Assembly: GCA_019639175.1 (NCBI GenBank)
Contig: JAHBSK010000012.1
Location: 50,519-114,518 of the forward strand
Length of the DNA: 64,000 nucleotides
Source: Acidobacteriota bacterium
Lineage (GTDB): Bacteria; Acidobacteriota; Blastocatellia; Pyrinomonadales; Pyrinomonadaceae
Direction: 5' to 3'
The notes under the pieces were generated by a model. That model worked only from the letters and a program-made list of their open reading frames with translations. It did not search any database and was not told the origin of the DNA. The translations under genes were made by a program, and so were the position numbers. Shown piece after piece: positions 14,453 to 23,039 of the stretch; positions within the stretch are counted from its first letter, which is position 1, and each line of letters starts with the position of its first letter.

Positions 14453-17425
14453 ATGGCAGAATCAAATTTAATTCTCGGCCTTGACCTTGGAATCACATCA
14501 GTTGGCTGGGCATTACTCAAAATACTTTCCGAAAACAATGAGGCGATTCACATAGAAATCGTTGCAACCGGAGTCCGTATTTTTCCGGCAACTACCGAAG
14601 GTGCAAAAAACGAACCGAAGAATCGGAGTAGGCGTGACGCTAGAGGCTCCCGAAGAATGCTTCGTCGTAAACGTCAACGACGTCAAAAAGTAAGAGCTTT
14701 ACTTGAAGCAAACGGCTTACTTCCTTCCATGCGTGATCAAATAGAAGCAGATTTTGATCAACTTGGCGACCCATATATGTTACGTGGACGTGCAGTTACC
14801 GAAAAACTTGAACCCTACGAAATTGGACGTTCTCTTTTTCACCTAATTAAACGTCGTGGCTTTAAATCGAACCGAAAATCAGGCAAGCCGAAGGAGGATG
14901 GTATCGTTAACATCAGTATTGACCAAATCCGTGAAGAAATGCGTAGCAGCGAATTCATTACTCTTGGTTCTCTACTGAACTCAAAGGAAAAAAAGCGAAA
15001 GCACTACACAGCGCGTAAAATGGTCGAGGATGAATTCGACCAAATCTGGACAACACAATCTGCCTATTATCCAGAAATCCTCAATCAGTACTTGTATGCA
15101 GATATTTCACATGCTGCATTTTATCAACGACCAATAAGTTCCCAACGTGGTTTAATCGGCAAATGCAGATTCGAGAACGGAAAGAAACGTTGTGACATGG
15201 CTAGGCAAGATGCCCAGCGGCTGCGCTATTGGCAGGATATAAACTATCTAAAACTGCAGGATAGAAGAACCCTTGATTGGCTCGAATTGACACCAGATGA
15301 AAAACTGCGATTGGCTAACGCACTTGAAAAGCTGAAGAAGCAAGAGTTTAGCGAATCTGATCTTAGAAAGATATTGAAAATCGGTGACGATGTGCGTATC
15401 AACTTGGAGAAAAAGATAAAGGGAAATACGACAGCGTACAAATTCGGCAAGGCAATCGGCTCTAAATGGGAGAATTTTTCATCGGAGGATCAAGAAAAAC
15501 TCACAGAAGAGTACATACGGATTGAAGATGACTCCGTACTCGAAAAGAGACTCCGAGAACATTGGAAATTTACCGACAGGGAAATCGAGAAACTCATTAA
15601 GATCGAACTTGAACCGGGCTATTCGAGATGTTCATTAAAGGCAATCCGCAAAATTTTGCCTAAAATGATGGAAGGAATGACCTATGACAAGGCCGCTACC
15701 GCAGTATATGGCGACCATCGTGGAACGGCTCCGTCAGGTGACTATGATCAACTTCCACCGCCACCATCTGATTTGAGAAATCCGATAGTTAAAAAAGCAC
15801 TGAACGAAATGCGCAAAGTAATAAATGCGATTATTCGCAAATATGGAAAACCGAATCAGATAAGACTTGAAATGGCGCGCGATCTGAAATTGACAAAAAA
15901 GCAGAAGAAACGGGCAGATGCACAAAGAAAGAAAAATGAGGACGCAAATAAAGAGGCGGTCGAATTTTATAGTCAACTGCATAATATTGACCCGGATAGT
16001 GTTTCAGGAATAGATAAACTTAAATATCGATTGGCTAAAGAGGCAAATTGGATATGTCCATACACTGGTTCCCCAATTCCTCCAGAAACATTGAGAGGTG
16101 ACATGTGGGACAAAGAACATATTATTCCTTATAGCCGAAGTTTTGATGATTCGTATATGAACTTGACTATTTGCCAGGCCAAGTTTAACCGTGAGGAAAA
16201 ACTGAATAAGACCCCTTTTGAGATATTCGGAGCGGACGAGCAAAAATGGTTTGAACTCGGTGAACGCATATCGAATCTTCCCTTTGCGAAACAAAGACGT
16301 TTCGAACAGAAAGAAGTGAAAACTGATGAAATGATAGGCCGGATGCTATCAGACACACGATATATTTGCCGCGAAGCACGAGGATACCTGCGTCAACTAT
16401 ATCCGAACCATACAGATGAAAATAAATATGTTCAAGTCGTGGCAGGCGGTTCAACAGCAAAACTTAGATACGTATGGGGAATCAATGCAATTTTGTCAGA
16501 CGGAGATATCGAACACAAAAATCGATGGGACCATCGTCACCATGCAATTGATGCCATAGTAATTGCATTAACGAACCGGGCTCTGTTTCAACGTATTTCA
16601 CGACTTGCTGCCCGGAACGAAGAATTTCATCGTTCTGAATTAAAAGGTATTGAAACGCCATGGGCTGGTTTTCTTGATGATGTGAAAAACCAAATGGAAT
16701 CGCTAATTGTCTCTCATGCCCCGACACACAGAATTCGCGGATCTTTGTTTAAGGATACCGCTTTTGGAAAAAGAGTAATAAACGGAAAAGTCAAATTTGT
16801 CAGACGCAAGCCACTTATTGACATAACTGATTCTATGATTGATAAAATCGCTGACATTGAAGTTAAGAAACTTGTAAATCAGCGCATCGGGGAGTACGAA
16901 GGTAAGTTAAAGAAGGCTTTTGCTAAAGATACTCCGCCTTTACTGCACAAAGACGGCAAAACGATAATCCAATCAGTGCGTATAACCGAAGAGATGTCCG
17001 AGGGAACTTATGCGGGAGTTAAAAATAAGAAAGGTGAAGAATATAAATATTATGCTTTGGATGGAAACCACCACGTAGATATCTTTGAGGACACTGACGG
17101 CGAGAGGAAAGCTATTGTTGTCTCTCGTTTTACTGCCGCTCAAAGAAACTTGAAACCTAAAGAACTTGGGGTTGAGTGGCAGAAACTCTTTTCCCTGTGT
17201 AGAAATGATTATATTGAATTTCTTGGAGGTGACGGTGAATTGAAAGTTTACAGATTACAGAAGATGTCCGGTGACCCTGGCTGGTATATTTGGCTTCGAC
17301 CATTAATGGATGCAAGAAAAGAATATGAGGGTGTGGTACAGATTACGAATTCTGCAAAGTTAAAAAGGATCACTCGCAAACTTCAGGTTGATCCGATTGG
17401 GCGTCTTACACAGGCAAGTGATTAG
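14453..17425 (+). CDS. cas9: Type II-C CRISPR endonuclease Cas9
   Basis: A 990-residue RNA-guided DNA endonuclease, compact as in subtype II-C. All catalytic motifs are present: RuvC-I LGLDLGITSVGWA (Asp11); Arg-rich bridge helix NRSRRDARGSRRMLRRKRQR (about 58-77); RuvC-II IRLEMARDL (Glu473); HNH block DKEHIIPYSRSFDDS (His556); RuvC-III HRHHAIDAIVIAL (His697, Asp700). The C-terminal ~190 residues would be the wedge and PAM-interacting part. The ribosome site AGGAG is 9 bases before ATG 14453. It is followed by cas1 and cas2 with no csn2 or cas4, which fits II-C. Base composition is AT-richer than the flanking genes, a sign of horizontal transfer. The PAM cannot be predicted from sequence alone. 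Confidence 0.96.
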   Translation: MAESNLILGLDLGITSVGWALLKILSENNEAIHIEIVATGVRIFPATTEGAKNEPKNRSRRDARGSRRMLRRKRQRRQKVRALLEANGLLPSMRDQIEADFDQLGDPYMLRGRAVTEKLEPYEIGRSLFHLIKRRGFKSNRKSGKPKEDGIVNISIDQIREEMRSSEFITLGSLLNSKEKKRKHYTARKMVEDEFDQIWTTQSAYYPEILNQYLYADISHAAFYQRPISSQRGLIGKCRFENGKKRCDMARQDAQRLRYWQDINYLKLQDRRTLDWLELTPDEKLRLANALEKLKKQEFSESDLRKILKIGDDVRINLEKKIKGNTTAYKFGKAIGSKWENFSSEDQEKLTEEYIRIEDDSVLEKRLREHWKFTDREIEKLIKIELEPGYSRCSLKAIRKILPKMMEGMTYDKAATAVYGDHRGTAPSGDYDQLPPPPSDLRNPIVKKALNEMRKVINAIIRKYGKPNQIRLEMARDLKLTKKQKKRADAQRKKNEDANKEAVEFYSQLHNIDPDSVSGIDKLKYRLAKEANWICPYTGSPIPPETLRGDMWDKEHIIPYSRSFDDSYMNLTICQAKFNREEKLNKTPFEIFGADEQKWFELGERISNLPFAKQRRFEQKEVKTDEMIGRMLSDTRYICREARGYLRQLYPNHTDENKYVQVVAGGSTAKLRYVWGINAILSDGDIEHKNRWDHRHHAIDAIVIALTNRALFQRISRLAARNEEFHRSELKGIETPWAGFLDDVKNQMESLIVSHAPTHRIRGSLFKDTAFGKRVINGKVKFVRRKPLIDITDSMIDKIADIEVKKLVNQRIGEYEGKLKKAFAKDTPPLLHKDGKTIIQSVRITEEMSEGTYAGVKNKKGEEYKYYALDGNHHVDIFEDTDGERKAIVVSRFTAAQRNLKPKELGVEWQKLFSLCRNDYIEFLGGDGELKVYRLQKMSGDPGWYIWLRPLMDARKEYEGVVQITNSAKLKRITRKLQVDPIGRLTQASD

Positions 17426-17432
17426 ATGTACG

Positions 17433-17477
17433 GAGTCCCGCCTTTAGGCGGCAAGATGGCCTGCTAAAGCAGGACTC
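17433..17477. repeat. Double-hairpin element between cas9 and cas1
   Basis: Two hairpins in tandem: CCGCC-TTTA-GGCGG (17438-17451) and CCTGC-TAAA-GCAGG (17460-17473). Outer arms GAGTC (17433-17437) and GACTC (17473-17477) could close them into a three-way structure. There is no T-run after it, so it is not a standard terminator. It may lower read-through into cas1 or be a REP-like insertion. Confidence 0.6.
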
Positions 17478-17515
17478 AAAACATTTTGGCGGTTCGCTTG
17501 TCTGGTTTGAAAGCT

Positions 17516-18418
17516 ATGATAAAGCGAACCGTTGAAATTTCCACTGACGGGTGTCACGTTCATACAAAACTTGATCAGTTGTTGATAGATAAGGACGGCG
17601 AGACGATAGGCACAGTTCCTGTCGAAGATCTCGGAATGCTTATCATTGACAGCTACCGCATGACCATAACATCTTCGGCCATGAGGCTGCTTTCGGAAAA
17701 GAACGTGGCGGTTGTCTTTACCGACTCAAAACATCTTCCCGCATCTATTACAATTCCATTTTCGTCACATACGATACAGACCAAGATACTCAATGAACAA
17801 GTGGCCGTATCGCTGCCGGTCAAAAAGCGTCTGTGGGCCGCCGTGGTCAGCTCAAAGATCGCAAATCAGGCGCAGGCACTGGAAATATGCGGCAAAGACG
17901 GAACTTCTCTGAGGGAAGTTTCCCGCCGCGTTAAGAGTGGTGATGCAGGCAATCTTGAGGCATTTGCCGCAAAGCAGTATTGGAAAAAACTGTTGGGTGA
18001 TGGCTTCAAGCGGGACAGGGAAGCAATGGACAGCAATGTGCTTCTCAATTACGGCTATGCCATCGTAAGAGCGGCGACGACACGAGCCATCGTAGGTACG
18101 GGCCTGCATCCGGGCTTTGGGATAAATCATAAAAATCAATACAATCCGTTTCCGCTCGCTGACGATCTGATGGAACCGCTTCGTCCTTTCGTTGACGTTC
18201 GTGTACACCGCCTGCTGAACGGATCGGCAACAGGAAACGAACCTGAAAATTGCACTCTTGATCGGCGAACAAAACAGGAACTGTTAAATCTTCTCGGCGA
18301 TGATTGTAAATATGACGGACGAAAACTGCCGCTCCTTGTTGCTCTGGGCTATTATGCGGCATCCGTAAAACAGATAATGATGGGCGAATCGCAAAAGCCG
18401 CTCATACCGGAACTATGA
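17516..18418 (+). CDS. cas1: CRISPR integrase Cas1 (type II)
   Basis: A 300-residue metal-dependent integrase that, with Cas2, inserts new spacers. I start at ATG 17516 (MIKRTVEIST), the usual start of type II Cas1; a TTG-initiated 10-residue extension exists but is unlikely. Family marks: TVPVEDLGMLIIDSYRMTIT, a central LLNYGYAIVRAATTRAIVGT, GLHPGFGINHKNQYNPFPLADDLMEPLRPFVD, with His in the GLHPG.GI.H block and the Asp/Glu of ADDLMEP as metal ligands. The stop TGA overlaps the cas2 ATG (ATGA), so the two are translationally coupled. Base composition is closer to the host than that of cas9. Confidence 0.95.
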   Translation: MIKRTVEISTDGCHVHTKLDQLLIDKDGETIGTVPVEDLGMLIIDSYRMTITSSAMRLLSEKNVAVVFTDSKHLPASITIPFSSHTIQTKILNEQVAVSLPVKKRLWAAVVSSKIANQAQALEICGKDGTSLREVSRRVKSGDAGNLEAFAAKQYWKKLLGDGFKRDREAMDSNVLLNYGYAIVRAATTRAIVGTGLHPGFGINHKNQYNPFPLADDLMEPLRPFVDVRVHRLLNGSATGNEPENCTLDRRTKQELLNLLGDDCKYDGRKLPLLVALGYYAASVKQIMMGESQKPLIPEL

Positions 18419-18747
18419 ATTTTTTTGGAGGTCTTGACACAGTGTGGATGGTTGTAATGTTCGATCTGCCCACGGAAACCGTGGCGGACAGGCGCAGATA
18501 TGCTCAGTTTAGAAAAATGCTCATAAAGGACGGGTTTATGATGCTCCAGTTCTCGGTTTACGGACGACATTGTCCTTCGGATGAGAATGCCCAGGTTCAC
18601 GAAAAACGTGTGACATGGGCGTTGCCGCCAAAGGGAAATGTTCGTATAATTAGAGTTACGGAAAAACAGTACGCCAGAATGAAAACATTTTATGGTAAAA
18701 AGCCCGTCAAAAGCGAAGAACCGCCCCAACAACTCAGTTTTTTCTGA
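18415..18747 (+). CDS. cas2: CRISPR adaptation protein Cas2 (type II)
   Basis: A 110-residue ferredoxin-fold protein that forms the dimeric core of the Cas1-Cas2 spacer integration complex. WMVVMFDLPTET carries the conserved Asp17. The stretch FRKMLIKDGFMMLQFSVYGR is the standard Cas2 second strand-helix, and LPPKGNVRIIRVTEKQY the later beta strand. ATG 18415 overlaps the cas1 stop. The C-terminal SEEPPQQLSFF tail is common in type II Cas2. The array begins only 48 bases after the stop. Confidence 0.95.
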   Translation: MNFFGGLDTVWMVVMFDLPTETVADRRRYAQFRKMLIKDGFMMLQFSVYGRHCPSDENAQVHEKRVTWALPPKGNVRIIRVTEKQYARMKTFYGKKPVKSEEPPQQLSFF

Positions 18748-18795
18748 GATCGTGGAGCGGTTTCCCCAATTTAGCCAGCCATTTACAGCCGACCT

Positions 18796-19426
18796 AGTTT
18801 AGCAGATAAGAGAATCGTCGCAACTCACAACCCATATACGGTTGATAGATGTACTTTGGTAAGTTTAGCAGATAAGAGAATCGTCGCAACTCACAACGTG
18901 AAGTTCCAAAGCGTTTAGATACCACGTAGTTTAGCAGATAAGAGAATCGTCGCAACTCACAACTGATCGTTCGCGTAATGTTCGACGTTTGTTAGTTTAG
19001 CAGATAAGAGAATCGTCGCAACTCACAACCGAAATGTTCGTATGAGTAGACGGATCAGGTAGTTTAGCAGATAAGAGAATCGTCGCAACTCACAACAGGT
19101 TCAACAGCTGTGTTTGCCGTATCACGAGTTTAGCAGATAAGAGAATCGTCGCAACTCACAACGATACAGGCCGCATCGTCATCGTCTCAGTAAGTTTAGC
19201 AGATAAGAGAATCGTCGCAACTCACAACCACTAAATATGAAACACCACTTGACCCTGCAGTTTAGCAGATAAGAGAATCGTCGCAACTCACAACTATATG
19301 GTCAGGGAGACTCCCTCGCCTTTTAGTTTAGCAGATAAGAGAATCGTCGCAACTCACAACCGCGACGGTTATACCGTCTGCTCCTATTGTAGTTTAGCAG
19401 ATAAGAGAATCGTCGCAACTCACAAC
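18796..19426 (-). CRISPR. Type II-C CRISPR array: 10 identical 36-bp repeats, 9 spacers
   Basis: Repeats start at 18796, 18862, 18928, 18994, 19061, 19127, 19193, 19259, 19325 and 19391, each 36 bp and without a mismatch. On the plus strand they begin AGTTTAGCAGATAAG and end CGCAACTCACAAC. Spacers are 30 bp, except the fourth (19030-19060), 31 bp. The tracrRNA anti-repeats only make a sensible duplex if crRNA is read from the minus strand, where the repeat begins GTTGTGAGTTGCG and ends CTGCTAAACT. That end is an extended -10 (TGC + TAAACT) with TTGCGA 16 bases upstream, matching the repeat-embedded promoters of II-C arrays. Both flanks are very short (48 and 41 bases to the next coding sequences), so no ordinary leader is visible. 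Confidence 0.97.
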
Positions 19427-19467
19427 TGGGTGGAGGAGGGGGATGGCGGGTGGGTTATTTAGCCAAT

Positions 19468-21891
19468 TTATCGCCCCTCATCTTTGCTTGCAAATTCAGG
19501 TGCGAGTTCGGGCTTTAGTTGGAGTTGCTCATCATAGAACGTGGTGTAAACGCGGTAGGCGGACATTACTTTTTGGACGTAATCTTTTGTTTGGGCATAT
19601 TGTATTTCGGCGACGAACCTTTCGGGCTGGTCGGAGCGTGAGCGCTTCATCCAACGCTGCATATTTTCTTCGCCTCCGTTGTAGCCGGCGGCGACGGCGT
19701 CGGGCTGATTGATGAAAAGCCGGAACATCTGTCCGGTATATGTCGCCCCGAACAGAATGGCCGTTCCCGGATCGAAAAGGTCGTGGTCGCGAAAGTCGTT
19801 CATGCCCGCCTCACGCGCCATCCTAACGGCTGTCGGCGCTATGAACTGCATCAGCCCGCTCGCGGCGGCGTTGGAAACGGCGTCCGGCCTAAACCGCGAT
19901 TCCTGCCGCATTATCGCCAACAAAAACCTTGGATCAACATTGGCGGCGGCTCCGTGAGCGACCAGCTTGTCGCGAAAAGGCGTCGGGTACAACAGCCTGA
20001 CCGCGTCAGCCGGCAGCAGTTCTATTTGCATATCAGGAGGAATGTTTTGCCACAGCGGTTCGGCATATTCAATGCCGCGATATGCACGGTCGCCCATTGT
20101 ATATATCTCAGCCAGAAAACGTTTGTCGGCGGAACCGGTCGCTTCGTATTCAATCGCAGCCTCATCTGCCAGCCCCGATCTGAAAAGAGCCTGTGCTTTT
20201 GCCGCATGCGGGTTTGGGCTTTGACGTCTTTGCGTGTTTCTGGGCATCGCAAGTTCTGTTAAAGGCGACAGGGCGTTTTCAGATAAGTAAGAATATTGTC
20301 TGACCTCTTTATATGTCTTCTGAAGTTCGTCAAGCAAAAGCTGGCGATCCTCTTCACTATCAGTTAACCGCAGCAGCGACTGTATCGCCTGCCTGCTCAG
20401 GTCAGGGTCGCTGCTTTCTTTTGCCTTGTTAAGTAAAAGCTTTTTCTCAGCCGCCGCCGATCCGCTGCGTTCGCCCGACGCAATGCCGCGAAGACGTTTT
20501 GTGGCATACATTCCGTAATACGAATCGCGGCCATCCGGTATCGAAAGATATACGTCAACGGCCTCTGCAAACCGCTGCATCATCTCCAGACACAGGCCGG
20601 TCAGAAACGTCACCTCGTCTCGCGTGGTTCCGCCCGGAACACGTGCCCCGCCAAGGTCGGAAAGGGTATTCAGCCGTGTTAATGAATCCAGTGCCTGATC
20701 CCATTTTTCCAGCGAGAGATATATCCGTGCCTCGCTGAAAAGCGCCTGAGCTTCGCCCGTTCTTCCGCGAAACACATCCTGAGCCAAAGCCGAACGCCGA
20801 AGTGCTTCGCTGTCAGAATTGTAATCGCGAAGCGTGTCTATCGGGTTCATATAGGCGCGGTCAAGCTGCTCATCGTTCGGATACCGGTCAATGTAGGTAT
20901 GATAGCGTGAGACGCCTTCGCGAGACCGACCGCTTCGCGAGTAAGCTCCGGCAAGCTGGAGCAGGCCCGGTTTTACAAGCTCATTTTCGGGATATTGCTC
21001 TATCAGCCGCTCGAACCATAGCACCGCCTCGCTGTAAGCGTTCTCCTGAAAATAGCCTCTGCCGATCTGAAACACCGCTTCGGGCGCGGCCTCTGACGAA
21101 GGATGGTCATTCACTATCGAGCGGTAATGGAACCGTGCCGAATTGAAATCCCTGTTGAACTGATATATCCACGCCCGCCTTTTATGTTCTACATCGGAAA
21201 GCGAGACTGTCCTGTCCATTGCATCGAGTCCTCTGACCGCCTCAAGAGCCAGACCGTCGGGCTGCTGCTGATCGCGGGTCTGTTCAATGATCTGTTCAAA
21301 TATTGCCCTGGCTGCCGATGCGTTTCCGTTATACATCTCGGCATAGCCGAGCAAAAGCCTGTCACGGCGTTGGCCTTTATACACATAAGAAGTTTTGGCG
21401 AGGGACGACACAGCCGCCGGGCGTTCGTTCGCCGCTATCACCGCGCTGTGATCTCCGCTGTCAAAATAGCTGTTTATCGAACGCCTGTCCGCAGCAGAAA
21501 TGAGGATCGAATCGGGATAAAAAGCCGCAAGTTCGGAAAGATACATTCGCTCCAAAAAGAAATTTCCCGTGTGACGCGCGATCTGCGACATTCGCCACAG
21601 GGCATGATCGCCAAGCAGCGACCGTCGGGAATGAACTTCGGCATACAGTGTCATTGCCTCTGCGTGTTCGCGTGTGTCTTCCAGCAGGCGTGCCAAAAGA
21701 TAGTCCAGATCATTTACGGCAGATTCTTCGGGATATTTTGTTCTGAAAAGTTTTAGTTCATTAACGGCAGCAAGGAGGTTGCGTTCCTTTTGGAGATCTC
21801 TGATTCGCGTGAAATGCTCACTCGCGGTTTCGGCAAGAACGCTTGCAGCGAAAAGGAACGAAAGAAAAATGAATGCCGAAACGCTTCGCAT
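19468..21891 (-). CDS. Soluble lytic murein transglycosylase with TPR-like N-domain (Slt70 family)
   Basis: An 807-residue exported protein. I start at ATG 21889-21891 because it gives a signal peptide (MRSVSAFIFLSFLFAASVLA); an upstream in-frame start at 22047 would bury it. Residues about 25-600 are alpha-alpha repeats of TPR type (for example AWIYQFNRDFNSARFHYRSI, PEAVFQIGRGYFQENAYSEA). The C-terminal catalytic domain has LLAIMRQESRFRPDAVS with catalytic Glu664, ASGLMQFIAPTA and AVAAGYNGGEENMQRWM. It trims peptidoglycan in the periplasm. Its stop is 41 bases from the last CRISPR repeat; the two convergent units share almost no spacer DNA. Confidence 0.88.
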   Translation of the reverse strand: MRSVSAFIFLSFLFAASVLAETASEHFTRIRDLQKERNLLAAVNELKLFRTKYPEESAVNDLDYLLARLLEDTREHAEAMTLYAEVHSRRSLLGDHALWRMSQIARHTGNFFLERMYLSELAAFYPDSILISAADRRSINSYFDSGDHSAVIAANERPAAVSSLAKTSYVYKGQRRDRLLLGYAEMYNGNASAARAIFEQIIEQTRDQQQPDGLALEAVRGLDAMDRTVSLSDVEHKRRAWIYQFNRDFNSARFHYRSIVNDHPSSEAAPEAVFQIGRGYFQENAYSEAVLWFERLIEQYPENELVKPGLLQLAGAYSRSGRSREGVSRYHTYIDRYPNDEQLDRAYMNPIDTLRDYNSDSEALRRSALAQDVFRGRTGEAQALFSEARIYLSLEKWDQALDSLTRLNTLSDLGGARVPGGTTRDEVTFLTGLCLEMMQRFAEAVDVYLSIPDGRDSYYGMYATKRLRGIASGERSGSAAAEKKLLLNKAKESSDPDLSRQAIQSLLRLTDSEEDRQLLLDELQKTYKEVRQYSYLSENALSPLTELAMPRNTQRRQSPNPHAAKAQALFRSGLADEAAIEYEATGSADKRFLAEIYTMGDRAYRGIEYAEPLWQNIPPDMQIELLPADAVRLLYPTPFRDKLVAHGAAANVDPRFLLAIMRQESRFRPDAVSNAAASGLMQFIAPTAVRMAREAGMNDFRDHDLFDPGTAILFGATYTGQMFRLFINQPDAVAAGYNGGEENMQRWMKRSRSDQPERFVAEIQYAQTKDYVQKVMSAYRVYTTFYDEQLQLKPELAPEFASKDEGR

Positions 21892-21976
21892 ATCCAAATC
21901 ATATTCCAAAACACAAAAAAAAGAGAAGTTCCGGAAAAAACTTCTCTTGAGCGCACAAGGCGGAGTTGGGGGAATA

Positions 21977-22903
21977 TCACACAGCAACGAAACTTGGTTT
22001 GGCACGCAGCGACCCGATGGGGATGTCGTCTGTTCCGCCAAATTCAAAACCTATGAACTCCGGGCCTTTTGAACCCTGTATGTACCACATTCCGCGTCGA
22101 TAAACGGCAAAATCAAGCGTTCCGTCGCCGTCGTAATCGGCGGGAGCGGGAATGCTGTCAACAAATCCGAAATCGAACCGTTCCTGCTTTTTGGTGGAGC
22201 TGTTTATCAGCAGCCAGTTGCCGTTGCGGAAAACGGCGATGTCTGCTTTGCCGTCGCCCGTATAATCGCCCGGCACTAACAGATCCTGTCCGGCAAAACC
22301 GAAAACTTCCGTGACCGTTTTGCCTGAACCGCTTTCACGAATGTGCCATCTGTTCTCTGACGGGCGAAAAACGGCGAGGTCGGCCTTTCCGTCGCCGTCG
22401 TAATCTTCCTGAACCGGAACATCGCCTTTTCGGCCAAAATTTATCACCATAGGCCGCGCGTTTATTGCGGTATTTGATGAAAGCATTATCTTCCATTCAC
22501 CTGTTGCAGGTTCCCACACGGCGATGTCGGTCGTTCCGTCACCGTCGTAATCGCCCGGAACCGGAACAGCATCTTTGCCTGCTTTCAAAGAGGTTATCGA
22601 GACCTGTTTTCCGTCAGAACTGCGGTTGATGAGCCAGATGCCTTCGGCGGGCTGCCACACTGCCTCGTCCACATATCCGTCGCCGTCATAATCGCCCGGA
22701 ACGGGAACGTCCGCCGCCGAACCGATGCGGACGGCGCGAAAAGCTCCCGGTTCCTTGAACGAGCGCGAATACCACACGCCCGTATCGGGCCTGTAAAATG
22801 ACACATCGGCCGCGCCGCCGTTTATCGCGGCGTTAGCTGTGTTCACCATGCCGAATGCCGTAAATACCAGTGCGAAAGCTATAGATGCTTTCGTGATGCT
22901 CAT
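21977..22903 (-). CDS. Secreted FG-GAP/VCBS-type repeat protein
   Basis: A 308-residue protein with a signal peptide (MSITKASIAFALVFTAFGMVNTANA; ATG 22901-22903). The mature part consists of five repeats of about 48-50 residues, each centred on a calcium-binding-like loop: GDYDGDGYVDEAVWQP, GDYDGDGTTDIAVWEP, EDYDGDGKADLAVFRP, GDYTGDGKADIAVFRN and ADYDGDGTLDFAVYRR, after an opening FYRPDTGVW. This is the FG-GAP/VCBS pattern of beta-propellers. The same repeat closes the M36 peptidase at 54351. It has no catalytic domain and may serve as an adhesin or binding module outside the cell. The gap to the transglycosylase start is 85 bases. Confidence 0.8.
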   Translation of the reverse strand: MSITKASIAFALVFTAFGMVNTANAAINGGAADVSFYRPDTGVWYSRSFKEPGAFRAVRIGSAADVPVPGDYDGDGYVDEAVWQPAEGIWLINRSSDGKQVSITSLKAGKDAVPVPGDYDGDGTTDIAVWEPATGEWKIMLSSNTAINARPMVINFGRKGDVPVQEDYDGDGKADLAVFRPSENRWHIRESGSGKTVTEVFGFAGQDLLVPGDYTGDGKADIAVFRNGNWLLINSSTKKQERFDFGFVDSIPAPADYDGDGTLDFAVYRRGMWYIQGSKGPEFIGFEFGGTDDIPIGSLRAKPSFVAV

Positions 22904-23039
22904 TAAAAGACAGTTCAAGTTACAGTTTCTCCGAATAGACGCTGCGGGTACGTCTTTTTTGCGTAAGCTGTTCTAATATGCTTCTTCAAACTGACAATGG
23001 GCGGGATATTCCTGTAAAATCTTAGTTTCTGTAAAACCT

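Noticed and set aside
18415..18747. A csn2 or cas4 gene that would make the locus II-A or II-B
   Set aside because: After cas2 only 48 bases remain before the array, and upstream of cas9 there are only the tracrRNA units and the cas9 remnant. The locus is therefore II-C.
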